Source: DASVEE01 sp036380735 (lineage in GTDB: Bacteria > Acidobacteriota > Thermoanaerobaculia > Gp7-AA8). Taken from it: DNA of 64,000 bases. The stretch lies in contig DASVEE010000067.1 of NCBI GenBank assembly GCA_036380735.1, positions 186,001 through 250,000 on the forward strand, read 5' to 3'. Below the pieces are notes generated by a model. That model worked only from the letters and a program-made list of their open reading frames with translations. It was not told the DNA's origin and made no database searches. Numbering within the stretch: position 1 is the first letter of the stretch; each line of letters opens with the position of its first letter. Below are positions 1 to 15,123 of the stretch, piece after piece. Made by a program: the position numbers and the translations under genes.

Positions 1-11
1 ATAAGGCCCTC

Positions 12-40
12 TTGCGTCCCGTTTGGCACCGTGCTATAAC
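12..40 (+). promoter_or_regulatory. sigma70-type promoter of the tRNA cluster
   Basis: TTGCGT at 12-17 and TATAAC at 35-40 are separated by 17 bp, a good match to the housekeeping -35/-10 pattern. Transcription would begin near 47, about 80 bp upstream of the first tRNA. The boxes are seen directly; promoter activity is inferred. Confidence 0.6.
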
Positions 41-129
41 CCGCAGTTCCTCGGGCTCGCCGGTGTAAGCTCAACCAAAACCAAGAGTTTCCGTCTGCGG
101 GTTTGTGTGTCTTTGAAAAGTCGTACGGT

Positions 130-205
130 GCTGGCATAGCTCAGTTGGTAGAGCAGCTGATTTGTAATCAGCAGGTCGCGGGTTCGAGTCCCGTCGCCAG
201 CTCCA
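130..205 (+). tRNA. tRNA-Thr (TGT)
   Basis: A 76-nt cloverleaf with acceptor arms GCTGGCA and CGCCAGC (one mismatch at the base), D-arm AGCTCAGTTGG, anticodon loop TTTGTAA giving TGT, T-arm with GGTTCGAGTCC, and an encoded CCA. It reads ACA and NCA-type threonine codons. It is first in a five-tRNA group ahead of the ribosomal protein/RNA polymerase operon, a conserved bacterial arrangement. Confidence 0.95.
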
Positions 206-230
206 TGCCGGTCACCGGCAAAAACATCGG

Positions 231-317
231 GGAGAGTTGGCTGAGCGGTCAAAAGCAGCAGACTGTAAATCTGCCGGGCCTTGCCCTACGGAGGTTCGAA
301 TCCTCCACTCTCCACCA
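231..317 (+). tRNA. tRNA-Tyr (GTA)
   Basis: An 87-nt class II tRNA with a long variable arm. Acceptor GGAGAGT pairs fully with ACTCTCC, the anticodon loop CTGTAAA gives GTA, the T-loop is GGTTCGAATCC, and CCA is encoded. It lies 25 nt after tRNA-Thr, probably on the same transcript. Confidence 0.95.
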
Positions 318-319
318 AA

Positions 320-432
320 TCCATCAGCTCTTGGCTGTTGGCTCTTAGCTCTTCGGAGGCCGTTCGCGCGAAGCCGCGGTCGTTTTCCCAAGAGCTGACA
401 GCTAAAAGCTAACAGCTCGTGAGAGCGATAGC
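320..432. repeat. heptamer inverted repeat array (AGCTCTT family)
   Basis: The gap between tRNA-Tyr and tRNA-Gly is filled by degenerate 7-bp units (AGCTCTT, GGCTGTT, GGCTCTT, AGCTCTT) followed, after a spacer of about 45 bp, by complementary-type units (GAGCTGA, CAGCTAA, AAGCTAA, CAGCTCG). The two arms can form an imperfect hairpin. No gene is visible here. Confidence 0.75.
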
Positions 433-438
433 TCGAAC

Positions 439-513
439 GCGGGAGTAACTCAGGGGTAGAGTCACAGCCTTCCAAGCTGTTGGTCGCGGGTTCGAATCCC
501 GTCTCCCGCTCCA
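439..513 (+). tRNA. tRNA-Gly (TCC)
   Basis: A 75-nt tRNA with acceptor GCGGGAG pairing with CTCCCGC, anticodon loop CTTCCAA giving TCC, T-arm GGGTTCGAATCCC, and encoded CCA. It reads GGA/GGG glycine codons. Confidence 0.95.
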
Positions 514-537
514 TCAGGCAGCAACAGGTAACAGAAC

Positions 538-612
538 GCCCTCGTAGCTCAGGGGTAGAGCACGTCCTTGGTAAGGACGGGGTCACGAGTTCAATTCTCG
601 TCGAGGGCTCCA
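538..612 (+). tRNA. tRNA-Thr (GGT)
   Basis: A 75-nt tRNA with acceptor GCCCTCG pairing with CGAGGGC, anticodon loop TTGGTAA giving GGT, T-arm GAGTTCAATTCTC, and encoded CCA. It reads ACC/ACT, complementing the TGT isoacceptor upstream. It lies 28 nt before rpmG, as in many bacteria. Confidence 0.95.
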
Positions 613-640
613 CCATTTTCGCGGAACGGAGTATCAGTCC

Positions 641-799
641 ATGGCAGCAGCGCGCGAGATCATCACGCTTCAGTGCACCGAGTGCAAGCGTCGGAACTAC
701 ACGACGACCAAGAACAAGAAGACCACCACCGAGAAGCTCGAGCTGAAGAAGTTCTGCCGGCACGAGCGCAAGCACACGGCGCACCGCGAAACCAAATAG
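641..799 (+). CDS. rpmG: 50S ribosomal protein L33
   Basis: A 52-residue basic protein of the size and sequence of bacterial L33, a zinc-binding protein of the large subunit near the E site. The first knuckle CTEC (residues 12-15) is intact. The second knuckle is degenerate: a single Cys is followed by RHE where the fourth zinc ligand would normally be Cys. The tail RKHTAHRETK is typical of the family. The gene sits between tRNA-Thr and tRNA-Trp and ahead of secE, the standard location. The ATG at 641 follows an ACGGAG-like sequence at about 625-631. Confidence 0.92.
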   Translation: MAAAREIITLQCTECKRRNYTTTKNKKTTTEKLELKKFCRHERKHTAHRETK

Positions 800-848
800 G
801 AATTAAACGGGGAGACATTCGTCTTCTCGACAGTTTGCGTCTACTTGC

Positions 849-924
<76 letters not shown>

Positions 925-929
925 AATTA

Positions 930-1022
930 AATTCAGCTCTCAGCTGTCAGTTCTTAGCTCTCAGGACGGCGCCGGTGAACGTGCGGCCGTCCTGAGAGCT
1001 AAGAGCTATCGCTGAGAGCTTC
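930..1022. repeat. heptamer inverted repeat hairpin upstream of secE
   Basis: Left arm units AGCTCTC, AGCTGTC, AGTTCTT, AGCTCTC run into AGGACGGC. The right arm begins GCCGTCCT and continues with GAGAGCT, AAGAGCT, ATCGCTG, AGAGCT. The inner 22 or so bases pair almost perfectly around a loop of about 14 nt. It belongs to the same unit family as the element at 320-432. Confidence 0.75.
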
Positions 1023-1034
1023 GGGGTCTTACAC

Positions 1035-1283
1035 ATGGAAGCGATCAGAGACAACTCGGCCGTCGCGAAGCCGAAACAGTGGTGGCTCGCCACCAGAGAG
1101 TTCATGCGCGACACCTCGGCGGAGATGAAGAAGGTCTCCTGGCCGACCAAGAACGAGGTCGTCGGTACGACTGTCGTCGTCATCGTGGCGACGCTCGTCT
1201 TCGCGGTCTACCTCTGGGGCTGCGATCTGGCCTTCTACAAGGCGATCGATTTCCTCTTCACCAGATTCGGGCAGGGCGCGTAA
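1035..1283 (+). CDS. secE: preprotein translocase subunit SecE
   Basis: An 82-residue single-span membrane protein of the SecYEG channel. It has the family signature EMKKVSWPTKNEV at residues 30-42 followed by one transmembrane helix (about 43-62), matching the short bacterial form of SecE. Its place directly before nusG in the tRNA-rpmG-secE-nusG-rplK order is diagnostic. The stop is 7 bp before nusG, so the two are co-transcribed. Confidence 0.95.
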   Translation: MEAIRDNSAVAKPKQWWLATREFMRDTSAEMKKVSWPTKNEVVGTTVVVIVATLVFAVYLWGCDLAFYKAIDFLFTRFGQGA

Positions 1284-1290
1284 GGAAATC

Positions 1291-1881
1291 ATGGCGGAAG
1301 CCGGTCAGAAACAGTGGTTCATCGTCCACACCTACTCCGGATTCGAGGATCGGGTGAAGGAGACGTTGCAGCAGCGCGTCGACGCGCTCGGCATGAGCGA
1401 ACGCTTCGGGGAGATCAAGATCCCGACCGAAACGCTCGTCGAGATGAAGGCCGGCAAGAAGCGCGAAGTGCAGCGGAAGTTCTTCCCCGGCTACATCCTC
1501 GTCCAGATGGAAATGACCGATGAAGCCTGGCATCTGGTCAAGAACACCCCCAAGGTCACGGGGTTCGTCGGTACCGGCAAGAAGCCCACGCCGCTCACGC
1601 AGGAAGAGGTCGACCAGATCCTGACGCAGGTCGTCACGACGAAGGAAAAGCCGAAGCCCAAGCACGTGTACGAGCACGGCGAGAACGTCCGCATCATCGA
1701 CGGGCCGTTCACCAACTTCACCGGCGTCGTCGAGGAAGTGAACCTCGACCGCAACACCCTGAAGGTCATGGTCACGATCTTCGGCCGCTCGACCCCGGTC
1801 GAGCTCGACTTCCTCCAGGTCGCCCGGTTTGATCCGAGCGACGAACAGGGCGGCGGCGGAGCGCCAGCGCAGAAACGATAA
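1291..1881 (+). CDS. nusG: transcription termination/antitermination factor NusG
   Basis: A 196-residue NusG. The NGN domain (about 6-115) contains WFIVHTYSG near the start and the RKFFPGYILVQM segment, which contact the RNA polymerase clamp. The KOW domain (about 130-182) starts at GENVRIIDGPF and links to ribosome S10 or Rho. The alanine/glycine-rich tail after about 185 looks disordered. The start at 1291 follows TAAGGAAATC with AAGGA as the Shine-Dalgarno. It is co-operonic with secE. Confidence 0.96.
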   Translation: MAEAGQKQWFIVHTYSGFEDRVKETLQQRVDALGMSERFGEIKIPTETLVEMKAGKKREVQRKFFPGYILVQMEMTDEAWHLVKNTPKVTGFVGTGKKPTPLTQEEVDQILTQVVTTKEKPKPKHVYEHGENVRIIDGPFTNFTGVVEEVNLDRNTLKVMVTIFGRSTPVELDFLQVARFDPSDEQGGGGAPAQKR

Positions 1882-1883
1882 CT

Positions 1884-1986
1884 AATTGAATGAAGACTTT
1901 CGGATGAAGAATTAAGAATGCCGAAAGATGTCAGCTAATCATTCTCAATTCTTCATTCGAAATTCGAACTTCTAATTCATAGGATT
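1884..1986. repeat. heptamer inverted repeat (GAATGAA/GAATTAA family) between nusG and rplK
   Basis: The 110-bp gap holds GAATGAA-, GAAGAATTAAGAATG-like units on the left and CATTCTCAATTCTTCATTC-like units on the right, an imperfect inverted pair of a 7-bp AT-rich repeat quite unlike the surrounding composition. The end provides the AGGA Shine-Dalgarno of rplK. Confidence 0.65.
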
Positions 1987-1991
1987 TATCA

Positions 1992-2417
1992 ATGGCTAAA
2001 AAAGTTACCGGATACATCAAGCTCCAGATCCCGGCCGCCAAGGCCACCCCGGCCCCGCCGGTCGGCCCCGCGCTCGGCCAGCACGGCGTGAACATCATGG
2101 AGTTCTGCAAGACGTTCAACGCCCGCACCCAGAAGGACGAGGGCCTCATCATCCCCGTCGTGATCACGGTCTTCTCCGACCGTACGTTCACGTTCATCAC
2201 CAAGACGCCCCCGGCCGCGATCCTTCTCCTGAAGGCCGCCGGCATCCAGAAGGGCTCCGGCGTGCCGAACAAGACCAAGATCGGCTCCGTCACGCGCAAG
2301 CAGGTCGAAGACATCGCCCGCCTCAAGATGCCCGACCTCAACGCCGCGAGCCTCGAGGCCGCCGTCCGCACCGTCGAGGGCACCGCGCGCTCGATGGGCA
2401 TGGAAGTCAGCGACTAA
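1992..2417 (+). CDS. rplK: 50S ribosomal protein L11
   Basis: A 141-residue L11, the family length. The N-terminal domain includes KVTGYIKLQIPAAKA and the PPVGPALGQHGVNIMEFCK signature (about 21-40), which contacts elongation factors and the GTPase-associated centre. The C-terminal 23S rRNA-binding domain follows (about 72-141). It precedes rplA as in the standard L11-L1 pair, but here the pair is separated by a repeat-containing gap of about 175 bp. Confidence 0.97.
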   Translation: MAKKVTGYIKLQIPAAKATPAPPVGPALGQHGVNIMEFCKTFNARTQKDEGLIIPVVITVFSDRTFTFITKTPPAAILLLKAAGIQKGSGVPNKTKIGSVTRKQVEDIARLKMPDLNAASLEAAVRTVEGTARSMGMEVSD

Positions 2418-2420
2418 CGT

Positions 2421-2512
2421 CGAATTGAGAATGCGGAATTGAGAATTGAGAATTGAGGCGCGAGAGTCGGACGATTCTCAATTCTCAATTCCGCCATGCT
2501 CAATTTCGCAAC
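2421..2512. repeat. heptamer inverted repeat (GAATTGA family) between rplK and rplA
   Basis: Three in-register GAATTGA units on the left face GATTCTCAATTCTCAATTCC on the right, separated by a short GC-rich loop. This forms a good hairpin. The remaining gap up to the rplA Shine-Dalgarno carries no gene. Confidence 0.75.
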
Positions 2513-2593
2513 GGCGCTGCAGCGCGTAGCTGCAGCAAATCAGTAACGTAGGAGGTTCGCGGCAACGCGAGCCGTCTGCACTACGGAGGTTCA

Positions 2594-3295
2594 ATGGCCA
2601 AACACGGCAAGAAGTATCGTGCTGCCGTCGGGAAGATCGAACAGCGGCCGTATCAGCTGGACGAGGCTTTCGGTCTGCTCAAGCAGATCGCATTCGCCAA
2701 GTTCAACGAGACGGTCGAGCTGTCGATGCTCCTCGGCGTCGATCCCAAGCACGCGGATCAGATGGTCCGTGGCACGACCGTGCTTCCGCACGGCACCGGC
2801 CAGACCAAGCGCGTGCTCGTGATCGCTCAGGGCGAGAAACAGAAGGAAGCGCAGGATGCTGGCGCTGACATCGTGGGCGGCGACGAGCTCGTCGAAAGGA
2901 TCCAGGGTGGCTGGACCGATTTCGACGCCGTCATCGCCACGCCGGACATGATGCGCTCGGTCGGTAAGCTCGGTAAGGTCCTCGGTCCCCGCGGACTCAT
3001 GCCGAATCCCAAGACCGGCACCGTCACGTTCGACGTCGCCAAGGCGATCCAGGAGATCAAGGCCGGTAAGGTGGAGTTCCGCGTCGACAAGACCGCGATC
3101 ATCCACGTTCCGGTCGGGAAGATCTCCTTTTCCGCGGACCAGCTCAAGGACAACGCCTCGGCGATCATCAACGCCGTCCGCAAGGCGAAGCCCTCGGCTG
3201 CCAAGGGCAAATACGTCCGCTCGATCTACATCTCTTCCACCATGAGCCCGTCGGTCCAGATCGACACGGCCGTGGCTGAAGCGAAGGCGGAGTAA
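2594..3295 (+). CDS. rplA: 50S ribosomal protein L1
   Basis: A 233-residue L1, the usual length. The central GKVLGPRGLMPNPKTGTVT motif is near residues 126-144, and the C-terminal KAKPSAAKGKYVRSIYISSTMSPS stretch is typical. L1 forms the mobile stalk by the E site and in many bacteria represses its own operon by binding its mRNA. The ATG follows CGGAGG at about 2584. Ten bases separate it from rplJ. Confidence 0.97.
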   Translation: MAKHGKKYRAAVGKIEQRPYQLDEAFGLLKQIAFAKFNETVELSMLLGVDPKHADQMVRGTTVLPHGTGQTKRVLVIAQGEKQKEAQDAGADIVGGDELVERIQGGWTDFDAVIATPDMMRSVGKLGKVLGPRGLMPNPKTGTVTFDVAKAIQEIKAGKVEFRVDKTAIIHVPVGKISFSADQLKDNASAIINAVRKAKPSAAKGKYVRSIYISSTMSPSVQIDTAVAEAKAE

Positions 3296-3304
3296 GGAGA
3301 AGAC

Positions 3305-3850
3305 ATGAAGAATCGCGTACAGAAAGCCGAAGCGATCTCCGAATTCTCCGAAGGCATCGGATCGGCGACCAACGCCTTCCTGATCTCCTTCAAAGGCATC
3401 ACCGTTCCCCAGGTCACCGAGCTGCGCAAGCAGGTCCGTGAGTCGGGCTCCGAGTACGTGGTCGTCAAGAACACACTCGCCCTCATCGCCGTCAAGGACT
3501 CGCCGCTCGTCGAGCTCCGCGAGCACTTCACCGGTGAGACCGCGGTAGCCTACAACAAGACCGACGCGGTGGCGCTCGCGAAGGCCCTGACCAAGTTCGC
3601 CAAGGATGTTCCGGCCGTGCAGTTCAAGGGCGCCATGCTCAGCGGTCAGATCGTGCCGGCGAACCAGATCCAGGCCATCGCCAACCTTCCTTCGCGCGAA
3701 GAGCTGCTCTCGAAGCTGCTCTATCTCATGCAGCACCCCATCCGCGGGCTCGCCGTCGTGCTCAACGGCACGATCCGCAACTTCGCGGTGGTGCTCGACC
3801 AGATCGCCAAGCAGAAGGGCGGCGGCGGAGAAGACGCCGCGGCTTCGTAA
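3305..3850 (+). CDS. rplJ: 50S ribosomal protein L10
   Basis: A 181-residue L10, base of the L7/L12 stalk. The N-terminal rRNA/L11-binding part (about 1-105) contains the SFKGITVPQVTELRK region, and the C-terminal helix (about 135-170) recruits L12 dimers. The extreme C-terminus is Gly-rich and probably disordered. It has an AAGGAG Shine-Dalgarno at 3295-3300 and lies directly before rplL. Confidence 0.95.
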   Translation: MKNRVQKAEAISEFSEGIGSATNAFLISFKGITVPQVTELRKQVRESGSEYVVVKNTLALIAVKDSPLVELREHFTGETAVAYNKTDAVALAKALTKFAKDVPAVQFKGAMLSGQIVPANQIQAIANLPSREELLSKLLYLMQHPIRGLAVVLNGTIRNFAVVLDQIAKQKGGGGEDAAAS

Positions 3851-3915
3851 TTTCGACATTGACGCGGGCCCACGGGCTCGCTGGTTTGAACGTTTAGAAC
3901 TATTTGGAGGCTGAA

Positions 3916-4299
3916 ATGGCTATTTCGACTGAAGATTTCGTGAAGCAGATTGAGGGCATGTCGGTGCTCGACCTCTCCAACCTCGTGAAGGCGCTGGAAG
4001 AGCGCTTCGGCGTGTCGGCTGCCGCCGCCACCGCCGCTCCGGCCGCTGCCGCCGGCCCGGCTGCCGCTGCCGCCCCGGTTGAGGAGCAGACCGAGTTCAC
4101 CGTCGTCCTGACCGACGCCGGCGACAAGAAGATCAACGTCATCAAGGCTGTCCGCGAGGTCACCTCGCTCGGCCTCAAGGAAGCCAAGGACCTGGTCGAG
4201 GGCGCGCCCCAGACGATCAAGGAAGGCGTTTCCAAGGACGAGGCGGCCAAGATCAAAAAGGCGTTCGAAGACGCCGGCGCCAAGGTCACGGTCAAGTAA
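3916..4299 (+). CDS. rplL: 50S ribosomal protein L7/L12
   Basis: A 127-residue L12. The N-terminal dimerisation domain (1-32) is followed by an Ala/Pro/Gly hinge (about 35-58), then the C-terminal factor-binding domain (60-127) with LKEAKDLVEGAPQTIKEG. I start at the ATG at 3916, 5 bp after TTTGGAGG, rather than at an in-frame upstream codon, because the family begins at this Met and the Shine-Dalgarno fits. Confidence 0.96.
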   Translation: MAISTEDFVKQIEGMSVLDLSNLVKALEERFGVSAAAATAAPAAAAGPAAAAAPVEEQTEFTVVLTDAGDKKINVIKAVREVTSLGLKEAKDLVEGAPQTIKEGVSKDEAAKIKKAFEDAGAKVTVK

Positions 4300-4319
4300 G
4301 ACCCCTGCTGCACGATCAT

Positions 4320-4356
4320 TCCGGGCGGGGAACACCCTCGCCCGGATTTGCCTTTT
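4320..4356 (+). terminator. rplL-rpoB attenuator-like hairpin
   Basis: TCCGGGCG and CGCCCGGA pair around a short GC-rich loop and are followed by ATTTGCCTTTT. A partial terminator between rplL and rpoB is known from other bacteria and adjusts the ratio of ribosomal protein to polymerase subunits. That function is inferred here. Confidence 0.6.
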
Positions 4357-4359
4357 GTA

Positions 4360-4446
4360 AGAGAGAAGTCAGAACGCAGAACGCAGAATGAAGAACTGAG
4401 ACGCTGCTCGAGGTTCTGAATTCTGCGTTCTGCGCTCTGCATTTGA
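4360..4446. repeat. heptamer inverted repeat (AGAACGC family) between rplL and rpoB
   Basis: Left-arm units AGAACGC, AGAACGC, AGAATGA, AGAACTG face right-arm units TTCTGAA, TTCTGCG, TTCTGCG, CTCTGCA. The unit length is 7 bp, as in the other gaps of this operon, but the unit sequence is different. The rest of the 4300-4577 gap shows no gene. Confidence 0.75.
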
Positions 4447-4577
4447 AGTTCAGCGGAGTCGGAAAGGGGGGGAGCGGCCCTTTCCACATGGCTCCAAACC
4501 CCGCAATCAGTTCGTCGCGTCGCCTGCGATGAACCCTGCCTGACGTAAGCCACACCACAATCCGGTTAGGAGCACGA

Positions 4578-8864
<4,287 letters not shown>

Positions 8865-8870
8865 CGAATC

Positions 8871-9059
8871 ATGGGCCGCAGAGTCACGAGTCTCACCCGC
8901 ATGCCGAACGCCGATTGCCGTGCCTGTCACGGCCTCGGGTCGATTCACATGACCGTCCACTTCCACACCGGCGATACCGATTGGGAAACGCCGTGCTGGG
9001 AGTGCTTCGGAAGTGACGTGAAACTGCAGTTCCCGCATCCGAAGACGACAGACAACTGA
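8871..9059 (+). CDS. small zinc-knuckle protein between rpoB and rpoC
   Basis: A 62-residue open frame starting 6 bp after the rpoB stop. The AAGGAA at the end of rpoB can act as its Shine-Dalgarno. It contains two CxxC knuckles, CRACHGLG (about residues 16-23) and CWECFG (about 42-47), spaced like a DnaJ-type or RecR-type zinc ribbon, so a zinc-binding fold is likely. Its codon use matches the neighbours. Its stop codon lies within the hairpin at 9056-9079. No function is known to me; a transcription- or translation-linked role is only suggested by position. Confidence 0.7.
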   Translation: MGRRVTSLTRMPNADCRACHGLGSIHMTVHFHTGDTDWETPCWECFGSDVKLQFPHPKTTDN

Positions 9060-9079
9060 TGCGCCTTCGGGCGCATCAG
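9056..9079 (+). promoter_or_regulatory. 10-bp TTCG-tetraloop hairpin before rpoC
   Basis: CTGATGCGCC and GGCGCATCAG pair perfectly around a TTCG loop, an especially stable tetraloop. The stop codon of the small zinc gene is inside the 5' arm. There is no T-tract, so it is more likely an RNA processing, stability or attenuation element than a terminator. Confidence 0.75.
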
Positions 9080-9123
9080 CCGAGCACGCATAACGGATAA
9101 CGCCAACCAGAACGGAGGCGCAA

Positions 9124-13353
<4,230 letters not shown>

Positions 13354-13376
13354 GAGTCACCCATGCAGTTCACCCC

Positions 13377-13410
13377 GGGCCGGCGCGCAAGCGCCGGCCC
13401 TTTTTGTTTT
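13377..13410 (+). terminator. rho-independent terminator after rpoC
   Basis: GGGCCGGCGC and GCGCCGGCCC pair perfectly around GCAA and are followed by TTTTTGTTTT. It is 23 bp after the rpoC stop and closes the operon. Confidence 0.93.
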
Positions 13411-13423
13411 GGGGTGCGGGGAA

Positions 13424-13472
13424 ACGATAGGACGAATAGGACCTATAGGACGGATGGGACGAATGGGAGAAA
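13424..13472. repeat. 9-bp repeat array (GGAC family)
   Basis: Tandem degenerate nonamers made of GGAC plus five bases (GGACGAATA, GGACCTATA, GGACGGATG, GGACGAATG). Only one orientation is present here, unlike the paired arms at other sites of the window. Confidence 0.8.
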
Positions 13473-13513
13473 GACGCGCTGAACTGGCAGCGGGCTGAAC
13501 TAAACTGCCTTCG

Positions 13514-13915
13514 ATGTTCATCACCCTGCTGGCCGTTACCTTCCTGATCGCCGCCGTCTGTTCCTTCATCGTGGCGCGCCTGTTCGATCGCCCGATCGGG
13601 GCGATTCTCAAGCGCATCGTCGCGGAGGAGCTGGGCTCCGCCTGGCACCGCTACATCACGTTCGCCATCTACGTCGTCGGCATCTCCGGCGGCGTGCGGA
13701 TCTGGGAACTGGAAAAGTACATCTCCCCCCGCAGCAAGGACGACCCCGTGATCGTCCTCAACACCGACCGCTGGGTCCTCGAGGTCTACCGCACGATCAT
13801 CGAGACCCTGCAGGCCGTCGCCTGGATGCTGCTGGTCGTGTTCCTGGTAGCGCTGCTGGCGTTCGTGGTGGTGCGCGCGTTCGAGCTGCGCGCGGAACGC
13901 AAAGGGACGGGTTAG
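13514..13915 (+). CDS. hypothetical three-helix membrane protein
   Basis: A 133-residue protein with hydrophobic segments at about 2-22, 46-62 (weaker) and 100-124. Between the second and third is a soluble stretch containing EKYISPRSKDDPVIVLNTDRW. The last ten residues are basic. I do not recognise a family. It stands alone after the rpoC terminator and is convergent with hicB, overlapping it by 4 bp (13912-13915). Confidence 0.7.
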   Translation: MFITLLAVTFLIAAVCSFIVARLFDRPIGAILKRIVAEELGSAWHRYITFAIYVVGISGGVRIWELEKYISPRSKDDPVIVLNTDRWVLEVYRTIIETLQAVAWMLLVVFLVALLAFVVVRAFELRAERKGTG

Positions 13916-14334
13916 TCGGTCGAGGCGCGGATGACGAAATCGATCTCCGGGGAAGCTGCTTTCAGCAGCGCGTCCAGCTTGTCGACGGTGGGCACCGCAT
14001 CGCCGCGTTCATAGCGCGCGTAAGCGTTGCGCGAAGTGGCGCCAAGGCGGGTCGCAACCTCACGGAGCGAGACACCGCTTGCTTCACGGCGGCGGCGCAG
14101 AAGAAGAGCCGTCATCGCTCCGGCATCCGTTCCTGAGATCTCGAATTCCGCCGCGCCGCGGGAGTGTACTTCCGCCTTGAAGTCGTCGCGGTTGACCATC
14201 GTTTCCAGCCAGTCGCCGATCATCGCCAGCGCTTCCTTGCGCGTGCGCCCCTGGGTCATCGCGTCCAGCAACGGGATCTCCGCCAGCCACCAGCGTCCAT
14301 CGCGAAAGACTTTGCCTTCGAATCTCATGTTCAT
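13912..14334 (-). CDS. hicB: HicB-like antitoxin with C-terminal HTH
   Basis: A 140-residue protein. Residues 4-48 have the degraded RNase-H-like HicB fold (FEGKVFRDGRWWLAEIPLLDA, then RTRKEALAMIGDWLETMV). Residues 77-130 form an XRE-type helix-turn-helix with SLREVATRLGATSRNAYARYERG. Such proteins bind HicA and autorepress the operon. The first ATG directly follows the hicA stop, so the pair is translationally linked. Confidence 0.85.
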   Translation of the reverse strand: MNMRFEGKVFRDGRWWLAEIPLLDAMTQGRTRKEALAMIGDWLETMVNRDDFKAEVHSRGAAEFEISGTDAGAMTALLLRRRREASGVSLREVATRLGATSRNAYARYERGDAVPTVDKLDALLKAASPEIDFVIRASTD

Positions 14335-14508
14335 TCAGTCCGCACATGCGCGCCGCAGGATCGCAAGGGCGAGGCGCTCGTTGATCTCACGATGCCGCGG
14401 AACCGCCTCTTCACGCTCGCCGTTCGTCCACACGTCGTGATTGCCGCCATGTCGCAGGAACCGCCAACCCCAGTCGGCCAGACGGCGTTCCAACTCACGA
14501 CGCTTCAC
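14335..14508 (-). CDS. hicA: HicA-like mRNA interferase toxin
   Basis: A 57-residue protein starting at GTG (14508-14506). It has the HicA/YcfA double-stranded RNA-binding-like core with GWRFLRHGGNHDVWTNG, including the catalytic-type His in GGNHDVW, followed by PRHREINERLALAILRR. HicA enzymes cleave mRNA and tmRNA and are neutralised by HicB. Upstream in-frame codons are inside the 9-bp repeat and are not credible starts. The upstream TGTACA could be part of an operator. Confidence 0.8.
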   Translation of the reverse strand: MKRRELERRLADWGWRFLRHGGNHDVWTNGEREEAVPRHREINERLALAILRRACAD

Positions 14509-14547
14509 CGGAGTAAGTGTACACCCATCGGGGTGCAGGACTGTTGC

Positions 14548-14642
14548 GGAATAGGAGGGATAGGACCTATGGGACAAATAGGACAGATAGGCCCTCCCAT
14601 TCGTCCTATCTGTCCCATACGTCCTATTCGTCCTATCGTTCC
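14548..14642. repeat. 9-bp GGAC-family inverted repeat
   Basis: Units with GGAC/GGAT spacing of 9 bp on the left (GGACCTATG, GGACAAATA, GGACAGATA) face GTCC units on the right (CGTCCTATC, TGTCCCATA, CGTCCTATT, CGTCCTATC). The arms form a long imperfect hairpin between divergent or convergent ends of hicA and the cupin gene. Confidence 0.85.
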
Positions 14643-14643
14643 C

Positions 14644-15015
14644 TCACCCCAACTGCTCCTCGATCGACCGGGTGAGCGGCGTCTCCACGCCTCCGGTGTG
14701 GTGCGTGGTCACCGTCTCGATCAGCACGATCCAGCACTCCTCCTCGGCCACGGGGTTGTGCATCACGCCGCGCGGCACCACGTAGAAGTCGCCTTCCCGG
14801 AGGGTGACCGGGTCGCTGTTTTCGAGCTCGATGCGCAGCTCGCCGCGCATCACGAGGAACAGCTCGTCCTCGGCGTCGTGCTTGTGCCAGGCGAGCGTGC
14901 CTTTGACCTTCGCCACCTTCAGGTACTGATCGTTCACGCGGCCGATCACCTTCGGCGACCAGTGGGCATCGACGCGGTTGAACTGTTCGAGGATCGCGGT
15001 TGCCTGGTTCGTCAT
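14644..15015 (-). CDS. cupin domain protein
   Basis: A 123-residue single-domain cupin. Motif 1 appears as WHKHDAEDELFLVMRGELRIE (about 43-63), with the metal-ligand His pair in HKH and the Glu, and motif 2 as DFYVVPRGVMHNP (about 76-88). It is a small metal-binding beta-barrel; the substrate cannot be told from sequence. Its stop abuts the right arm of the repeat at 14548-14642. Its start is divergent from the cyclase-family gene, about 105 bp away. Confidence 0.88.
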   Translation of the reverse strand: MTNQATAILEQFNRVDAHWSPKVIGRVNDQYLKVAKVKGTLAWHKHDAEDELFLVMRGELRIELENSDPVTLREGDFYVVPRGVMHNPVAEEECWIVLIETVTTHHTGGVETPLTRSIEEQLG

Positions 15016-15123
15016 GCGTGGAATCGTACGGCAGACGCGCGCGTGGCGGGCGCGACAAAATTGCGTCGGCGGCGTTGCAGCTCCTTGTCACACGCGCGGC
15101 GCGCGGATGATCTAATCCGCGGC

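Noticed and set aside
14164..15123. N-terminal extension of the cyclase-family protein by about 320 codons
   Set aside because: The extension is made of antisense hicB/cupin sequence and 9-bp repeat codons; the family starts at MTLIDLSHV (15124).
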